Positions 44,629 through 53,474 of a stretch of DNA of 64,000 nucleotides are shown in pieces; within the stretch, counting starts at the first letter, position 1; every line of letters begins with the position of its first letter. The position numbers were made by a program, and so were the translations under genes. The stretch comes from Christiangramia flava JLT2011 (GTDB lineage Bacteria > Bacteroidota > Bacteroidia > Flavobacteriales > Flavobacteriaceae): positions 62,001 to 126,000 of the forward strand of contig NZ_CP016359.1 of the NCBI RefSeq assembly GCF_001951155.1, given 5' to 3'. The notes beneath the pieces are model-generated. The model did not search any database, was not told the DNA's origin, and saw only the letters and a list, made by a program, of their open reading frames with translations.

Positions 44629-45833
44629 GTAGTAATTAATTGCTCTTCTTTAGCCTGAAGGTTTCTTAGTTTCTTAATCTTTACAATTTTTTTGTATTTC
44701 TCCTCTGCCAGAAAATAGTAAATCACAAAAAACAAGAAATACATTACCTGTGACTTTTGGCGCATAATAATTCCTAAGTTAGACATCACGAAAACTAATG
44801 CTAGTGACGAAGTAAAAAATACAGTCGCGCTCATTTTAACAGTAATCGGAGATTTTTTTATAAACTTCCAAAATCTTTTATTTAAAATTTTCACGAATAA
44901 GAGCAGGTAGATAAAATTTTCAATAGATACTATTAGACCTAATACTCCAGGAGCATCGAGAAAAAGCGGTCGAAACCAGAATGTAAATAATTTAATTGGT
45001 AACGGATATGAAGTCATATCTACTCCACTACCTGATTTACTTAAATCATCTGCCCGGTCTTCAGAAAAGTTTTCAAAATTTTCAACGAAATTATCCGTAT
45101 TTTGCATACCTGCCATTGCTAAAATTTGTTCCTGAGCCAATACCAGCCCACCTATCATTCCAATGTAGACCAACAATTTTTTCCAAAAAGCAATTTTTTC
45201 TCTACCACTCATATAACCTAATAATGTACCGAAACCGACAAATAGGAGAACGTGGGGTCTAACAAAATAAATCACCGCTCCAGCTAGTATAAGCCTTATT
45301 AAACGTTTTCCTGGATATTTAATGGCATAGGCAAACATCATCAAACCAAAAAATATTATCGATCCTTTACCCAAAGAAGCAGTCCAGAAATGCATGTTTG
45401 GCAAAAAAAGAATTAAACTCAAAAAATCTATATTCTTAAAAACATTAACTTTAATAGGAATATTTTCTCGAAAAAATAAATATGCAAACAGGAAACCCAA
45501 GAATCCTAGCCAACCAAATAAAATCATCATCATTTCGTAATTGAAATGGAGATAATTTATAAATGGATAAGATATAAAATCAACAAAGGTCGTACTAGTT
45601 CCAAAGAACTCTGACCAGGATTTAGTATTATTCTGTGGTCTAGAATAATATAACTTGGAATCACTCGCGTTAAAACTTGCATAAGTGTAATAGACAATCT
45701 GAAAAAATATATGATAGAGATATAGATTATTCATCAATTTCTTCGAAAAAAATTGATGTTTTTTGGCAAACCCATTAAAAATAGCCTGGTTAATTACTGC
45801 CAAAAAAAGTATAAGAAATATTCCTCCAACCAT
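44625..45833 (-). CDS. polytopic membrane protein, possible polysaccharide polymerase (copy 2)
   Basis: This 402-residue paralog of 42297-43493 has about ten membrane helices. It shares the blocks SYPFINYLHFNYEMMM, GFLGFLFAYLFFRENI, ILFLPNMHFWTASLGKG and a central RPH. The two copies flank the deacetylase gene, so the pair probably arose by local duplication. ATG at 45833 is good. As with copy 1, a Wzy/EpsG-like polymerase role is only inferred. It begins 2 bases after the stop of the GNAT gene. Confidence 0.72.
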   Translation of the reverse strand: MVGGIFLILFLAVINQAIFNGFAKKHQFFSKKLMNNLYLYHIFFQIVYYTYASFNASDSKLYYSRPQNNTKSWSEFFGTSTTFVDFISYPFINYLHFNYEMMMILFGWLGFLGFLFAYLFFRENIPIKVNVFKNIDFLSLILFLPNMHFWTASLGKGSIIFFGLMMFAYAIKYPGKRLIRLILAGAVIYFVRPHVLLFVGFGTLLGYMSGREKIAFWKKLLVYIGMIGGLVLAQEQILAMAGMQNTDNFVENFENFSEDRADDLSKSGSGVDMTSYPLPIKLFTFWFRPLFLDAPGVLGLIVSIENFIYLLLFVKILNKRFWKFIKKSPITVKMSATVFFTSSLALVFVMSNLGIIMRQKSQVMYFLFFVIYYFLAEEKYKKIVKIKKLRNLQAKEEQLITT

Positions 45834-45835
45834 TC

Positions 45836-46777
45836 CTAGAATAATTCAAGATCACCAATAGTATAATTCCAGGAAGAATCTTCCAGGAATTTCTCATGAT
45901 CTTTAGACTTGCAAGTTATATTTTTAAATGTCAGAACTGGCCCAAAATTGCCTTTTATCTGAAAATTGCTAAATTTTTCTAGACTATTGTGAGATATGAT
46001 ATTGGCTTTATACTGACTACTAAGTTGATTTATAAACTTCCATATTTTATCTTTACCTATTTGGTCCACGAAAATCATTTCAGAAATACGCAATTCCAAA
46101 ATCTTACCTCTATCCTTTAAATAGGCCGCTACATAATGATCTTGGTCTGAGGAAATAAAATATTGTTGAATCTTATTTTCAGAATATCTCCAGGTCAAAT
46201 ACTCCATAGATTTTGGAGTGTAAAGTTTAGCATCCTTTAAACGCCTTTGATCATAAATCTTTATTAAATCTGATAAATCGTTCAAGGGTTTTCCATTATC
46301 ATAGATGGGAGTTTTTCTAGCAGTTTGTAGAAATCTGAACGGTGATTGCGGAATTATTTGGGTACGTACTTTACCAACTTCCCGCCAGCCCATTTTCAGG
46401 TAACCTGGTTTACTTTGGGAGTTCGGCGTATTGAAAACAAAATGATCTCCTGCTTGTTCTGCCAGTTCCAAAGCTTTTAAAGTAAGTTTCTTGAAAATTC
46501 CCTTGCCCTGGTGGTCTGGATGAGTTGCGGTGTCTACGGCACGAAAAGCGCTGAAAGTTTGGCTTCCCAGTTGCCACTTCCATCGCATAAAGGCCCTTAC
46601 TCCAATGATCTCACCATCTTCCTCTGCCACCAAAACCAGGCTTTTACCGAATGGATTAGCTACATGCTTGTATTTCCAGACGTCACTAGTTTTCTTGGAA
46701 GAAGTTTCACCAAGACTTGCCTTCAAAACTGAAATAATGTCCTCAAGGTCTTCGGTATGTGCTTCTCTTATAATCAT
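45836..46777 (-). CDS. GNAT family acetyltransferase
   Basis: The N-terminal 150 residues form a GNAT fold with the acetyl-CoA loop DTATHPDHQGKGIFKKLTLKAL. The rest of the 313-residue protein is an extra domain of unknown type. In surface-polysaccharide loci such enzymes acylate amino sugars, but the substrate cannot be read from the sequence. ATG overlaps the stop of the GT4 gene upstream by 4 bases (ATGA), so the two are translationally coupled. Confidence 0.82.
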   Translation of the reverse strand: MIIREAHTEDLEDIISVLKASLGETSSKKTSDVWKYKHVANPFGKSLVLVAEEDGEIIGVRAFMRWKWQLGSQTFSAFRAVDTATHPDHQGKGIFKKLTLKALELAEQAGDHFVFNTPNSQSKPGYLKMGWREVGKVRTQIIPQSPFRFLQTARKTPIYDNGKPLNDLSDLIKIYDQRRLKDAKLYTPKSMEYLTWRYSENKIQQYFISSDQDHYVAAYLKDRGKILELRISEMIFVDQIGKDKIWKFINQLSSQYKANIISHNSLEKFSNFQIKGNFGPVLTFKNITCKSKDHEKFLEDSSWNYTIGDLELF

Positions 46778-47886
46778 TCTGAAAATTCCATGTATGCCTG
46801 TTCCAAATTCTTTGTCATTACCTGTAAACTAAATTCGGTTATGACTCTTTCTCTAGCCGCCTTTTGTAATTCTGTTAATTTAGGTCTATCAGTTATCAGG
46901 GATTGCAAACGTTCTTTTAGTTCTTCCCATTCTTCCACAGGAACCATTAAACCATCTTTCTCATCTCTAACCACTTCTTTTATCCCGCCAGCATTTGTTG
47001 TTACGATAGCGCATTCCATGCTCATGGCTTCTAACAACGCAATAGGCAAACCTTCAAATGAGGAACTCATCATAAAAATATCCATCGCGTTGAAATATGG
47101 CAGCGTGTTTTCCTGGAGTCCGGTAAAAATAACCGACTCTCTTAAGTTCAATCTTTCAACTTCCTGCATAATCTCTTCTTCGAGAGGACCTGCTCCAACA
47201 ATCAGTCCGAAAATTTCTTCTGAAGAAGAATTCTTTAAGTTTCTAAATACCTGTAACCATTCCTTAATCCGTTTTTGAAACCGAAAAACCGAAACCAAGC
47301 CTATTACAATGGCATTTTCCGGAATATTATAATGTTCTCTAACGGAAAGATCGTGCTTATTCCGACTAAATTTTTGTGTATTTACGCCATTGAGAATAGT
47401 CCTCACCGGTATACTAGGAGAAATATTATTTTTAATAGACTGCGAGACGTCTTCCGAAACTCCAACTGCCAGCGATTGAGAATTAAAAGATTTCTTGTTC
47501 AGGAATTTCGTCACAGGATGATAACGTTCCTGCATATTGTGCTCGGTGTATACCATTGGAATACGGGTTTTTCGATGCACTAACCTTCCAACAAAGCCTG
47601 CCCAAGGCAAATGGCAATGTATGAGATCAATTTGATGAGAATGACAATAATCAGCAATTTTAGGATATTGCCCAATTAACTGAATATTATTCTTAGCTTC
47701 AAAACAGTTTACAATTCCTCCCTGTTCTTCAATGGCCTGAACCATTTGATCTTTCCAGGGCAAAAAATAAATATAATGAAATTCAAATTTTGACTGGTCA
47801 TGGAGAGCGAGCGTTTCTGGCAACAGCATTTCAGCTCCTCCCCTTCCTAATGACTTAATGATGTGTAGAATTCTGATCTTTTTCAT
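46774..47886 (-). CDS. glycosyltransferase family 4
   Basis: The 370-residue GT-B enzyme opens MKKIRILHIIKSLGRGGAEML. It has the donor-domain signature RFQKRIKEWLQ, and a SSSFEGLPIALLEAMSMECA segment with the EGLP element typical of GT4 enzymes. The donor is unknown. Its start overlaps the stop of the tandem-GT gene by one base, and its end overlaps the GNAT gene by 4 bases, so it sits in a continuous coupled string. Confidence 0.9.
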   Translation of the reverse strand: MKKIRILHIIKSLGRGGAEMLLPETLALHDQSKFEFHYIYFLPWKDQMVQAIEEQGGIVNCFEAKNNIQLIGQYPKIADYCHSHQIDLIHCHLPWAGFVGRLVHRKTRIPMVYTEHNMQERYHPVTKFLNKKSFNSQSLAVGVSEDVSQSIKNNISPSIPVRTILNGVNTQKFSRNKHDLSVREHYNIPENAIVIGLVSVFRFQKRIKEWLQVFRNLKNSSSEEIFGLIVGAGPLEEEIMQEVERLNLRESVIFTGLQENTLPYFNAMDIFMMSSSFEGLPIALLEAMSMECAIVTTNAGGIKEVVRDEKDGLMVPVEEWEELKERLQSLITDRPKLTELQKAARERVITEFSLQVMTKNLEQAYMEFSE

Positions 47887-50087
47887 TAATTGAATTTCTT
47901 TTCTGCGATAGTGTTCCTGTAAACCTTTACAAACTTCTCGGCTAGAAGGGAATTGTTGAATTTGGATTTAACCAATTCTTTTGCTTTCAGAATTTTATTG
48001 GTGTTATCGGAGATAACTACTTGTTTCATCGCCTCTACAAATTGAGTTTCATTATTTGATTCGACAAGATATCCCGTTTTATCATTTAAAACTTCGGAAA
48101 TTCCACCAACATTATAGGCTACAACTGGCGTTTCAAAATTCATGGCCTCTAATATGACCCCAGGCAGACCTTCTACTAGACTTGGTAACACCAACATAGA
48201 GGCGTTTTTTATATACAACTGCGGATTTGGCATTTCACCATGCATGATAACCTTATCTGTCAAATTAGCATTCTGAATCGCATTCTCAATAATCTTTTTC
48301 AAAGGTCCATCACCAATTATATGCAAACTCGCTTCTGAAAAAGTTTCAAGAAACCCTTCAAAAATTCTAATCAGTTTGAGATGATTTTTTTCTGAAGTAA
48401 GGGAACCAACATGAACAATATTTAGCTTACCATTTTGAAAGGGGCTCGAAATCCTATTTTCTTGCAAACCCAAATTAACCCCATTTGTGATCACAATGCT
48501 TTTGTTTGTTGTGGATGGAAACAGGCCATTCAAATCGTTTCTAGAAGACTCCGAAACAGAGACGATTTTATCAACTTTCTGAAATAAAAATCGGTTTATC
48601 TCTTTGGAAAGGCTTCCATTGATGTAAAAACTCGTTAAACTGGCATTTCTAAAAACAATAGGGACCTTCCAACCAAATAACTGTCTAGAAATAACCGTAT
48701 ACTTCAGAGTATCAGACGCATTCGCTTGCACGATATCTGGTTTGAATTTCCTAACAATTTCGGCAATTGCCTTCCAGCCAGAATAATCAGTGTACCTTAA
48801 TGATTGATTTCGCTGAAATGAATTAATTACTTTTGAATAAGGCAAATCAGCTGAACCCTCAAAAATACTATACACCTGTACTTCATGGCCTTTTTGCTCT
48901 AGTTCATTTGATAGTTGGCAGCAAAATATTTCTGCTCCGCGAAATTGCTTCTTCTGAATAATCTGAAGTATACGAAGTTGCCCTCTCTTTATTTCAGGTT
49001 CAAGAAGGTTTTCATAACAGCTTTCAAATTGTTCAGCAATTTGATTATTTAAAAACTGTGAGTGAATCAAATCTGATGCATTCTGAACAATTTCATCTCT
49101 ATAATTTTCATCACCTAATATTCGTTCAACTCTTTGTATAAAATCATCTACATCTCCTTTCTGAACAAGTTCGCCAGTTTGGCCACTTTTAATGACTTCA
49201 CTAATTCCCCCCACATTGAAAGCGACGACTGGGGTACCGCAATACATAGCTTCCAAAATTACCGCAGGTAAGCCTTCAATTAGACTGGGCATAACGAATA
49301 AAGTTGCTCTTTTTAAAATTTCCAGAATATCATTTCTATAATCCAGAAAATGCACATTTTTTTCTAAACCCTTCTCCTGAACTTCCTGCCTTATAGCTTC
49401 CTGAAGCTTTCCTTTTCCTATTAAAACCAATTGCAGCCTTTGGTTGTTTTTTAAAAGGCATGAGAAAATTCTAATAAGAGTTTCGTGATTTTTTTCCGGC
49501 ACAAATCCTCCAATATGCACTATAACTGGTCCCTTTGAATATATCTCTTTTAAATCAGGCGATAGGGCATCAATTTTCTTTTCTTCTACACCAATGGTAA
49601 CGGTTTGAATTTTATCCTCCGAAAATTGAAAAGTTTTAATAAAATCTTTTTCACATTCCTTGCTTACAGAGATGACGTAATCCAAGTTTTTTAAATAAAA
49701 TTTATTCAATTTATGCTTAAGTGGTGAGTCAATGAAATCACCCATTTTATTTGCATTTCTGAAAACCAGTTTATTTTTCCATTTAAAGAGGTATTTGGAA
49801 CTTGAACAAAACTTTAAAGTATCAGAGGCATTGGCCTGAATAACATCTGGTTGATATTTATTAATATATTCCGCAAATTTTTTCCAACCGATAAAATCAA
49901 AAAGCCTATGCGATATAGGCCTGTTCAAATGGATTTGAGTTCCCTTGAAAGGCAATTCTCCATCTCCAGGATACAGAGTAAGTACCACCACATCATGTCC
50001 TTGATCCAGAAGGTGGTTGGATAGTTGGCAAGCAAATATTTCTGCACCTCTTAATTGTGGCCTTTGAATTACTTGAAGAATTTTCAA
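47886..50087 (-). CDS. fused tandem GT4 glycosyltransferases (two full copies in one protein), TTG start
   Basis: The 733-residue protein consists of two GT4 enzymes in one frame. The first runs to about residue 370 and the second from there to the end. Both open with closely similar sequence: ILQVIQRPQLRGAEIFACQLSNH and ILQIIQKKQFRGAEIFCCQLSNE. Each half also has its own EGLPAVILEAM or EGLPGVILEAM donor motif. The junction (near 48975) lacks any stop, so this is a duplication with in-frame fusion. TTG at 50087 is the only start that keeps the first domain whole; an out-of-frame ATG just upstream opens only 4 codons. Two sugar additions by one polypeptide are plausible. Confidence 0.88.
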   Translation of the reverse strand: MKILQVIQRPQLRGAEIFACQLSNHLLDQGHDVVVLTLYPGDGELPFKGTQIHLNRPISHRLFDFIGWKKFAEYINKYQPDVIQANASDTLKFCSSSKYLFKWKNKLVFRNANKMGDFIDSPLKHKLNKFYLKNLDYVISVSKECEKDFIKTFQFSEDKIQTVTIGVEEKKIDALSPDLKEIYSKGPVIVHIGGFVPEKNHETLIRIFSCLLKNNQRLQLVLIGKGKLQEAIRQEVQEKGLEKNVHFLDYRNDILEILKRATLFVMPSLIEGLPAVILEAMYCGTPVVAFNVGGISEVIKSGQTGELVQKGDVDDFIQRVERILGDENYRDEIVQNASDLIHSQFLNNQIAEQFESCYENLLEPEIKRGQLRILQIIQKKQFRGAEIFCCQLSNELEQKGHEVQVYSIFEGSADLPYSKVINSFQRNQSLRYTDYSGWKAIAEIVRKFKPDIVQANASDTLKYTVISRQLFGWKVPIVFRNASLTSFYINGSLSKEINRFLFQKVDKIVSVSESSRNDLNGLFPSTTNKSIVITNGVNLGLQENRISSPFQNGKLNIVHVGSLTSEKNHLKLIRIFEGFLETFSEASLHIIGDGPLKKIIENAIQNANLTDKVIMHGEMPNPQLYIKNASMLVLPSLVEGLPGVILEAMNFETPVVAYNVGGISEVLNDKTGYLVESNNETQFVEAMKQVVISDNTNKILKAKELVKSKFNNSLLAEKFVKVYRNTIAEKKFN

Positions 50088-50881
50088 ATTAGAGGATTTT
50101 CATAAACATACTTAGAATATTACAAGGCTTTACTCGTTTAAGCAAGTAATTAAAGTACTTTCTCCTTAAACCACTAATCTCATAATTCAAGAAGCTATTT
50201 TTTAATAATTGATCTTCAACTAAGTTCAGCATCATTTAAGTATTTTTTATAATTTCTAACCTCTAAGCTCATTAAATAATACACCATTACTTCGAACAAA
50301 TATTGACCAGTAATTAAATGTTCTCTTAATTTTAAAAAAATGAAATCTTCCAATGATTGTATATCTATCAAATTAAAATTAGTATATAGTAGGAAATTTC
50401 TATGAATGTTTTTACATGACATAAAAACAGAGTTAATAATACTATCCTAATATATCATTTTTCACCAATGATTATCCTTTCGTCCTATATCTCAATCTCA
50501 ACATTCCAAAACAAACAGAAAATTTCAATGGATTCAAATCCGTCCATTTTTCATCTAATTATACCTTATTTCTAATCTATAGAATATAATCAGGAACTAA
50601 TTTAGAATTGTTTTTCCACTATATTTCCCATTAAAATATCTTATTATTTTTTTGATCTGTAAGTAGCAAGCTAAATTTGAGCGGCATTTTACATAAACTG
50701 AAATGGAATTAGTGAATACCTTAAAAGCAAATTTTGATTTAGTACTTCAATTAAAAATTGAACGAAAATTTTGAAAACAAACTAAAATACTATATATCAA
50801 TTAATTAAAATGTTTTATATAGTTTTTTCATTTAATTATCAAAACCTTTTTATTCAAATAATTAATTATCGATTTAACATT
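50088..50881. other. AT-rich gap with possible remnants of a decayed gene
   Basis: About 790 bases separate two coupled gene groups. On the minus strand there are several short open stretches in different frames: 50216-50422 (68 residues), 50089-50235 (48 residues) and 50472-50558 (about 28 residues ending RYRTKG). The first two overlap in different frames and could come from one gene broken by a frameshift. None shows a motif I recognise. A promoter for the left-hand group probably also lies here, but no convincing consensus was found. Chance ORFs in AT-rich DNA cannot be excluded. Confidence 0.4.
50089..50422 (-). pseudogene. possible frameshifted gene fragment
   Basis: A 68-codon frame from 50422 to 50216 ends just after the region where a second frame (50235 to 50089, MMLNLVEDQLLKNSFLNYEI onward) is open. 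Read together they give a charged, Phe/Tyr/Leu-rich tail similar in style to glycosyltransferase C-termini. No homologous motif is recognised. One single-base change would join them. A real short hypothetical gene or noise are the alternatives. Confidence 0.25.
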
Positions 50882-52117
50882 TTAAGTATTTAATTTTTTT
50901 AAGGCTTTATCCAATTCCACATCCCAAGTACCATTATTTAAAATAAATTCCTTACCATTTTTACCCAAAATTTGACGCTTTTCCTGATCTCGGAAAAGCT
51001 CTATTATTATTTGGGATGTAGATTCAATTTCTCCTATTTCATATATTCTCAAATGAAGATTATCTATAAAAGTTTTTGGTATTTCACCTGCGTCCGGTGC
51101 CAATGATGCGATTCCAGCTCCTAAATATTCTCTAAGTTTTAAAGGAGAATAATGAAAATCTTTGCTACTTCTAGCACTTACAATTGCTACGTCAAAAGCA
51201 TTCACATATTTTGGGACATCAATAAAAGATTTTCTTCCTGCAAATATTACATTTTCACTTATATCCAAATCTTCCACAAGTTTTTCAATTTCTTCTCTCT
51301 CTTTTCCGTCGCCGATTAACAATAAAATAGCATTAGGAACAGCCATTAAAACTTGATCAAATGTCTTTATGAGCAGATCAAGACCATGAAAACTCCTAAA
51401 TGAGCCTGTCCACCCTAAAACAAGTTTATTATTTAAATCGAATTTTCTTTTAATCGAATTCGAATTTATATCATCAAATAAATGAGGATCAACAGCCATT
51501 GGTGAAATATGAATTTTCTCTTTAGGCACACCCATTTCAATCAATTTCTGAGAAACTTGCTCTGAAACACAAGCCACCAAATCTGCCCGCTTAAGCGATT
51601 TAGCTTCAATTTTCTCGATAATTTTTCCCCAAATTGGTCTTTTTACCCCCCATTTCGATGTTTCCCAGACTTGCGGAGCATGAACATATAAAATAAATGG
51701 CACATTATATTTTTTAGCCAACTTATATCCTATACCAGGAAATAAATCATGCTGCTCCCAAACTAAACTTATATTTTGATCCTTAATTACAGCTTTATGA
51801 TTATATAACGTACCATTTTTAGATGCCCGCCATAATAAAAAATCTTTATATAAGGTTTTAATTATTTCAGGGGAATATCTAACTAATATTGAGCGTTTTT
51901 TTTGATTTTTATCTTTTGAGGAGTTAACTGGATATGAGAGAATCTCTTTTGGAGTTGCACTGGTGTCATTTGTAAATATTATAGCTTCACCAAAAAGTCG
52001 CTTTGCGGCTGCCGCCCATCCCCCAGCAGTTATCCACATAGCCTCCGCTCCTTTCCAAGCCGAACTTTTCCTTGGCATCACGAATAATGCAGTCTTATTT
52101 TTCTCCTTATTGTTCAC
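50882..52117 (-). CDS. glycosyltransferase family 4, GTG start
   Basis: The 411-residue protein is a GT-B glycosyltransferase. LGWTGSFRSFHGLDLLIK and the LLIGDGKEREEIEKL segment form the donor domain. A YSPLKLREYLGAGIASLAPDAGEIP segment replaces the usual EGxP motif. GTG at 52117 overlaps the stop of the GT29-like gene by 4 bases (GTGA), supporting the start and coupling. It is the last gene of the tightly packed block 50882-57847. The donor is unknown. Confidence 0.86.
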   Translation of the reverse strand: MNNKEKNKTALFVMPRKSSAWKGAEAMWITAGGWAAAAKRLFGEAIIFTNDTSATPKEILSYPVNSSKDKNQKKRSILVRYSPEIIKTLYKDFLLWRASKNGTLYNHKAVIKDQNISLVWEQHDLFPGIGYKLAKKYNVPFILYVHAPQVWETSKWGVKRPIWGKIIEKIEAKSLKRADLVACVSEQVSQKLIEMGVPKEKIHISPMAVDPHLFDDINSNSIKRKFDLNNKLVLGWTGSFRSFHGLDLLIKTFDQVLMAVPNAILLLIGDGKEREEIEKLVEDLDISENVIFAGRKSFIDVPKYVNAFDVAIVSARSSKDFHYSPLKLREYLGAGIASLAPDAGEIPKTFIDNLHLRIYEIGEIESTSQIIIELFRDQEKRQILGKNGKEFILNNGTWDVELDKALKKLNT

Positions 52118-52848
52118 AATTCCTTTTTTAAAATATTTTGCAATGCTTTATCCATAATAATTTTACGATCCGCTTTAACCTTCTTAATTTGCTGAATGAA
52201 CTTTTTTAATTCTAATTCTGGGTCATGAAGTCCCTGCTTATAAATATGCTTTTGATTAGCTTTCATATCTATTAAATGATCTCTATAATCTTGTGCATAT
52301 GGAGTTCTAAAAAAAGTGAATCCTGTAATGAAAACTTCCTTAGCCCCACTATTTAAAGCAATATAGAGTCCAATGTATCCTACAGTGGGAATTTTTTTTC
52401 CAAAACCTCTTATTAAGTTTTTATATTCTTTCTTTGATAGTAAATAAGTACTCTCAGTATAAAAATTTCGTTTAAAATAATTTAAGTGGGTCTTTAATCC
52501 ATTAAAATTATTATGAGGATTAATTAAATACCTGAGCCCTAGTTTTTTGTATAAGTTGAAATCAATTACTCCTCCTCCGCTATCATTATTTTCATAAAAT
52601 GAATGAATCAAAATATCCATTTTCGTACCGATGAATTTAGATTTATTTTCGGTCAATGAATAAGGAGCCTTATTTAATCTGATAACGTAATCGAAATCGT
52701 CTATGTAATTTCCATTTTCTTCGTCAAAGGCGGAATTTGCGGCACCAATTATAGCTATTCTTTTATCCTTGAGTATACTTTTCGACCTGAATATTTTAGT
52801 AAATGATAACATATAAAATATCCCTTTAATATTCCTGAAGATTTTCAT
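52114..52848 (-). CDS. GT29-type (sialyltransferase-like) glycosyltransferase
   Basis: The 244-residue protein shows the sialyl motifs of family GT29. The L-like motif runs from IAIIGAANSA (residues 31-40) through DYVIRLNKAP to GTKMDIL (residue 80). The S-like motif is PTVGYIGLYIALNSGAKEVF (154-173), and a VS-like His208-x4-Glu213 follows. In animals these enzymes use CMP-sialic acid; bacterial members are rare and little studied. A CMP-sugar synthetase gene lies two genes upstream, which makes a CMP-linked acidic sugar the likely donor. It overlaps the HAD gene by 4 bases (ATGA). A short N-terminal hydrophobic stretch suggests membrane association. Confidence 0.75.
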   Translation of the reverse strand: MKIFRNIKGIFYMLSFTKIFRSKSILKDKRIAIIGAANSAFDEENGNYIDDFDYVIRLNKAPYSLTENKSKFIGTKMDILIHSFYENNDSGGGVIDFNLYKKLGLRYLINPHNNFNGLKTHLNYFKRNFYTESTYLLSKKEYKNLIRGFGKKIPTVGYIGLYIALNSGAKEVFITGFTFFRTPYAQDYRDHLIDMKANQKHIYKQGLHDPELELKKFIQQIKKVKADRKIIMDKALQNILKKEL

Positions 52849-53474
52849 TTTTGATTAGGAAAGAAATTATTTAAATATTTTATCGGTAATACTTTAAGCT
52901 TCGGATTATTATATCCCATAAACGCAATATTATTGGACAATGCTGCTTCATAATCATTATGTGAATCCCCGATTAACATAATACGTGAGGTATTATATTT
53001 ATATTTCTGAATTAATTTTCTAACCAATTCAGTTTTTGGAGTAGGAGAACCATTAATGGTTAAAAAATATTCATCAATATCTATCTCTTTACAAATTAGA
53101 TTTAATTCTTTACCATCTGAACCTGATACAATATGGAAATCAAAATTTTTATAATTGTTTAGGATGAAGTTAAAAGAGTCTTCTATAAGCAAATTTCTGT
53201 TCATCAGCCTTTCTAACATTACTTCCGAAAACTTATTGGCCAAAATATTTACATTTTCCTCGGAAATATTTTCATTTCTTATAACCTCAAAAAAATATCT
53301 GAATTTCACATATCTTGATAAACCACCATTATTTCTATGAAATTCCATTAATTTTTCAACTTGATCACTAGGGTAATCTTTGAGAACTATTTTAAATCCT
53401 TCATCCCTTACTTTCATAGAATCCATTATGACCCCGTCGAAATCCCAAAAAATAATTTCTATACTATCAAACAT
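52845..53474 (-). CDS. HAD-superfamily phosphatase
   Basis: I start at ATG 53474 (MFDSIEIIFWDFDGV), because the 9 residues added by the longer frame from TTG 53501 are not conserved-looking. The product has 209 residues. Catalytic aspartates are Asp11 and Asp13 in DFDGV, and the metal site is IGDSHNDYEAA. A helical cap of the beta-phosphoglucomutase type follows the first motif. Its place beside a cytidylyltransferase and an aldolase suggests that it removes phosphate from a sugar acid, analogous to KdsC or NeuA-linked phosphatases. It overlaps the cytidylyltransferase gene by 8 bases. Confidence 0.88.
   Translation of the reverse strand: MFDSIEIIFWDFDGVIMDSMKVRDEGFKIVLKDYPSDQVEKLMEFHRNNGGLSRYVKFRYFFEVIRNENISEENVNILANKFSEVMLERLMNRNLLIEDSFNFILNNYKNFDFHIVSGSDGKELNLICKEIDIDEYFLTINGSPTPKTELVRKLIQKYKYNTSRIMLIGDSHNDYEAALSNNIAFMGYNNPKLKVLPIKYLNNFFPNQK

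Noticed and set aside
46757..47278. Plus-strand frame of 173 codons opposite a GT4 gene
   Set aside because: Antisense to a clearly coding glycosyltransferase; composition is that of a reverse-complement shadow.
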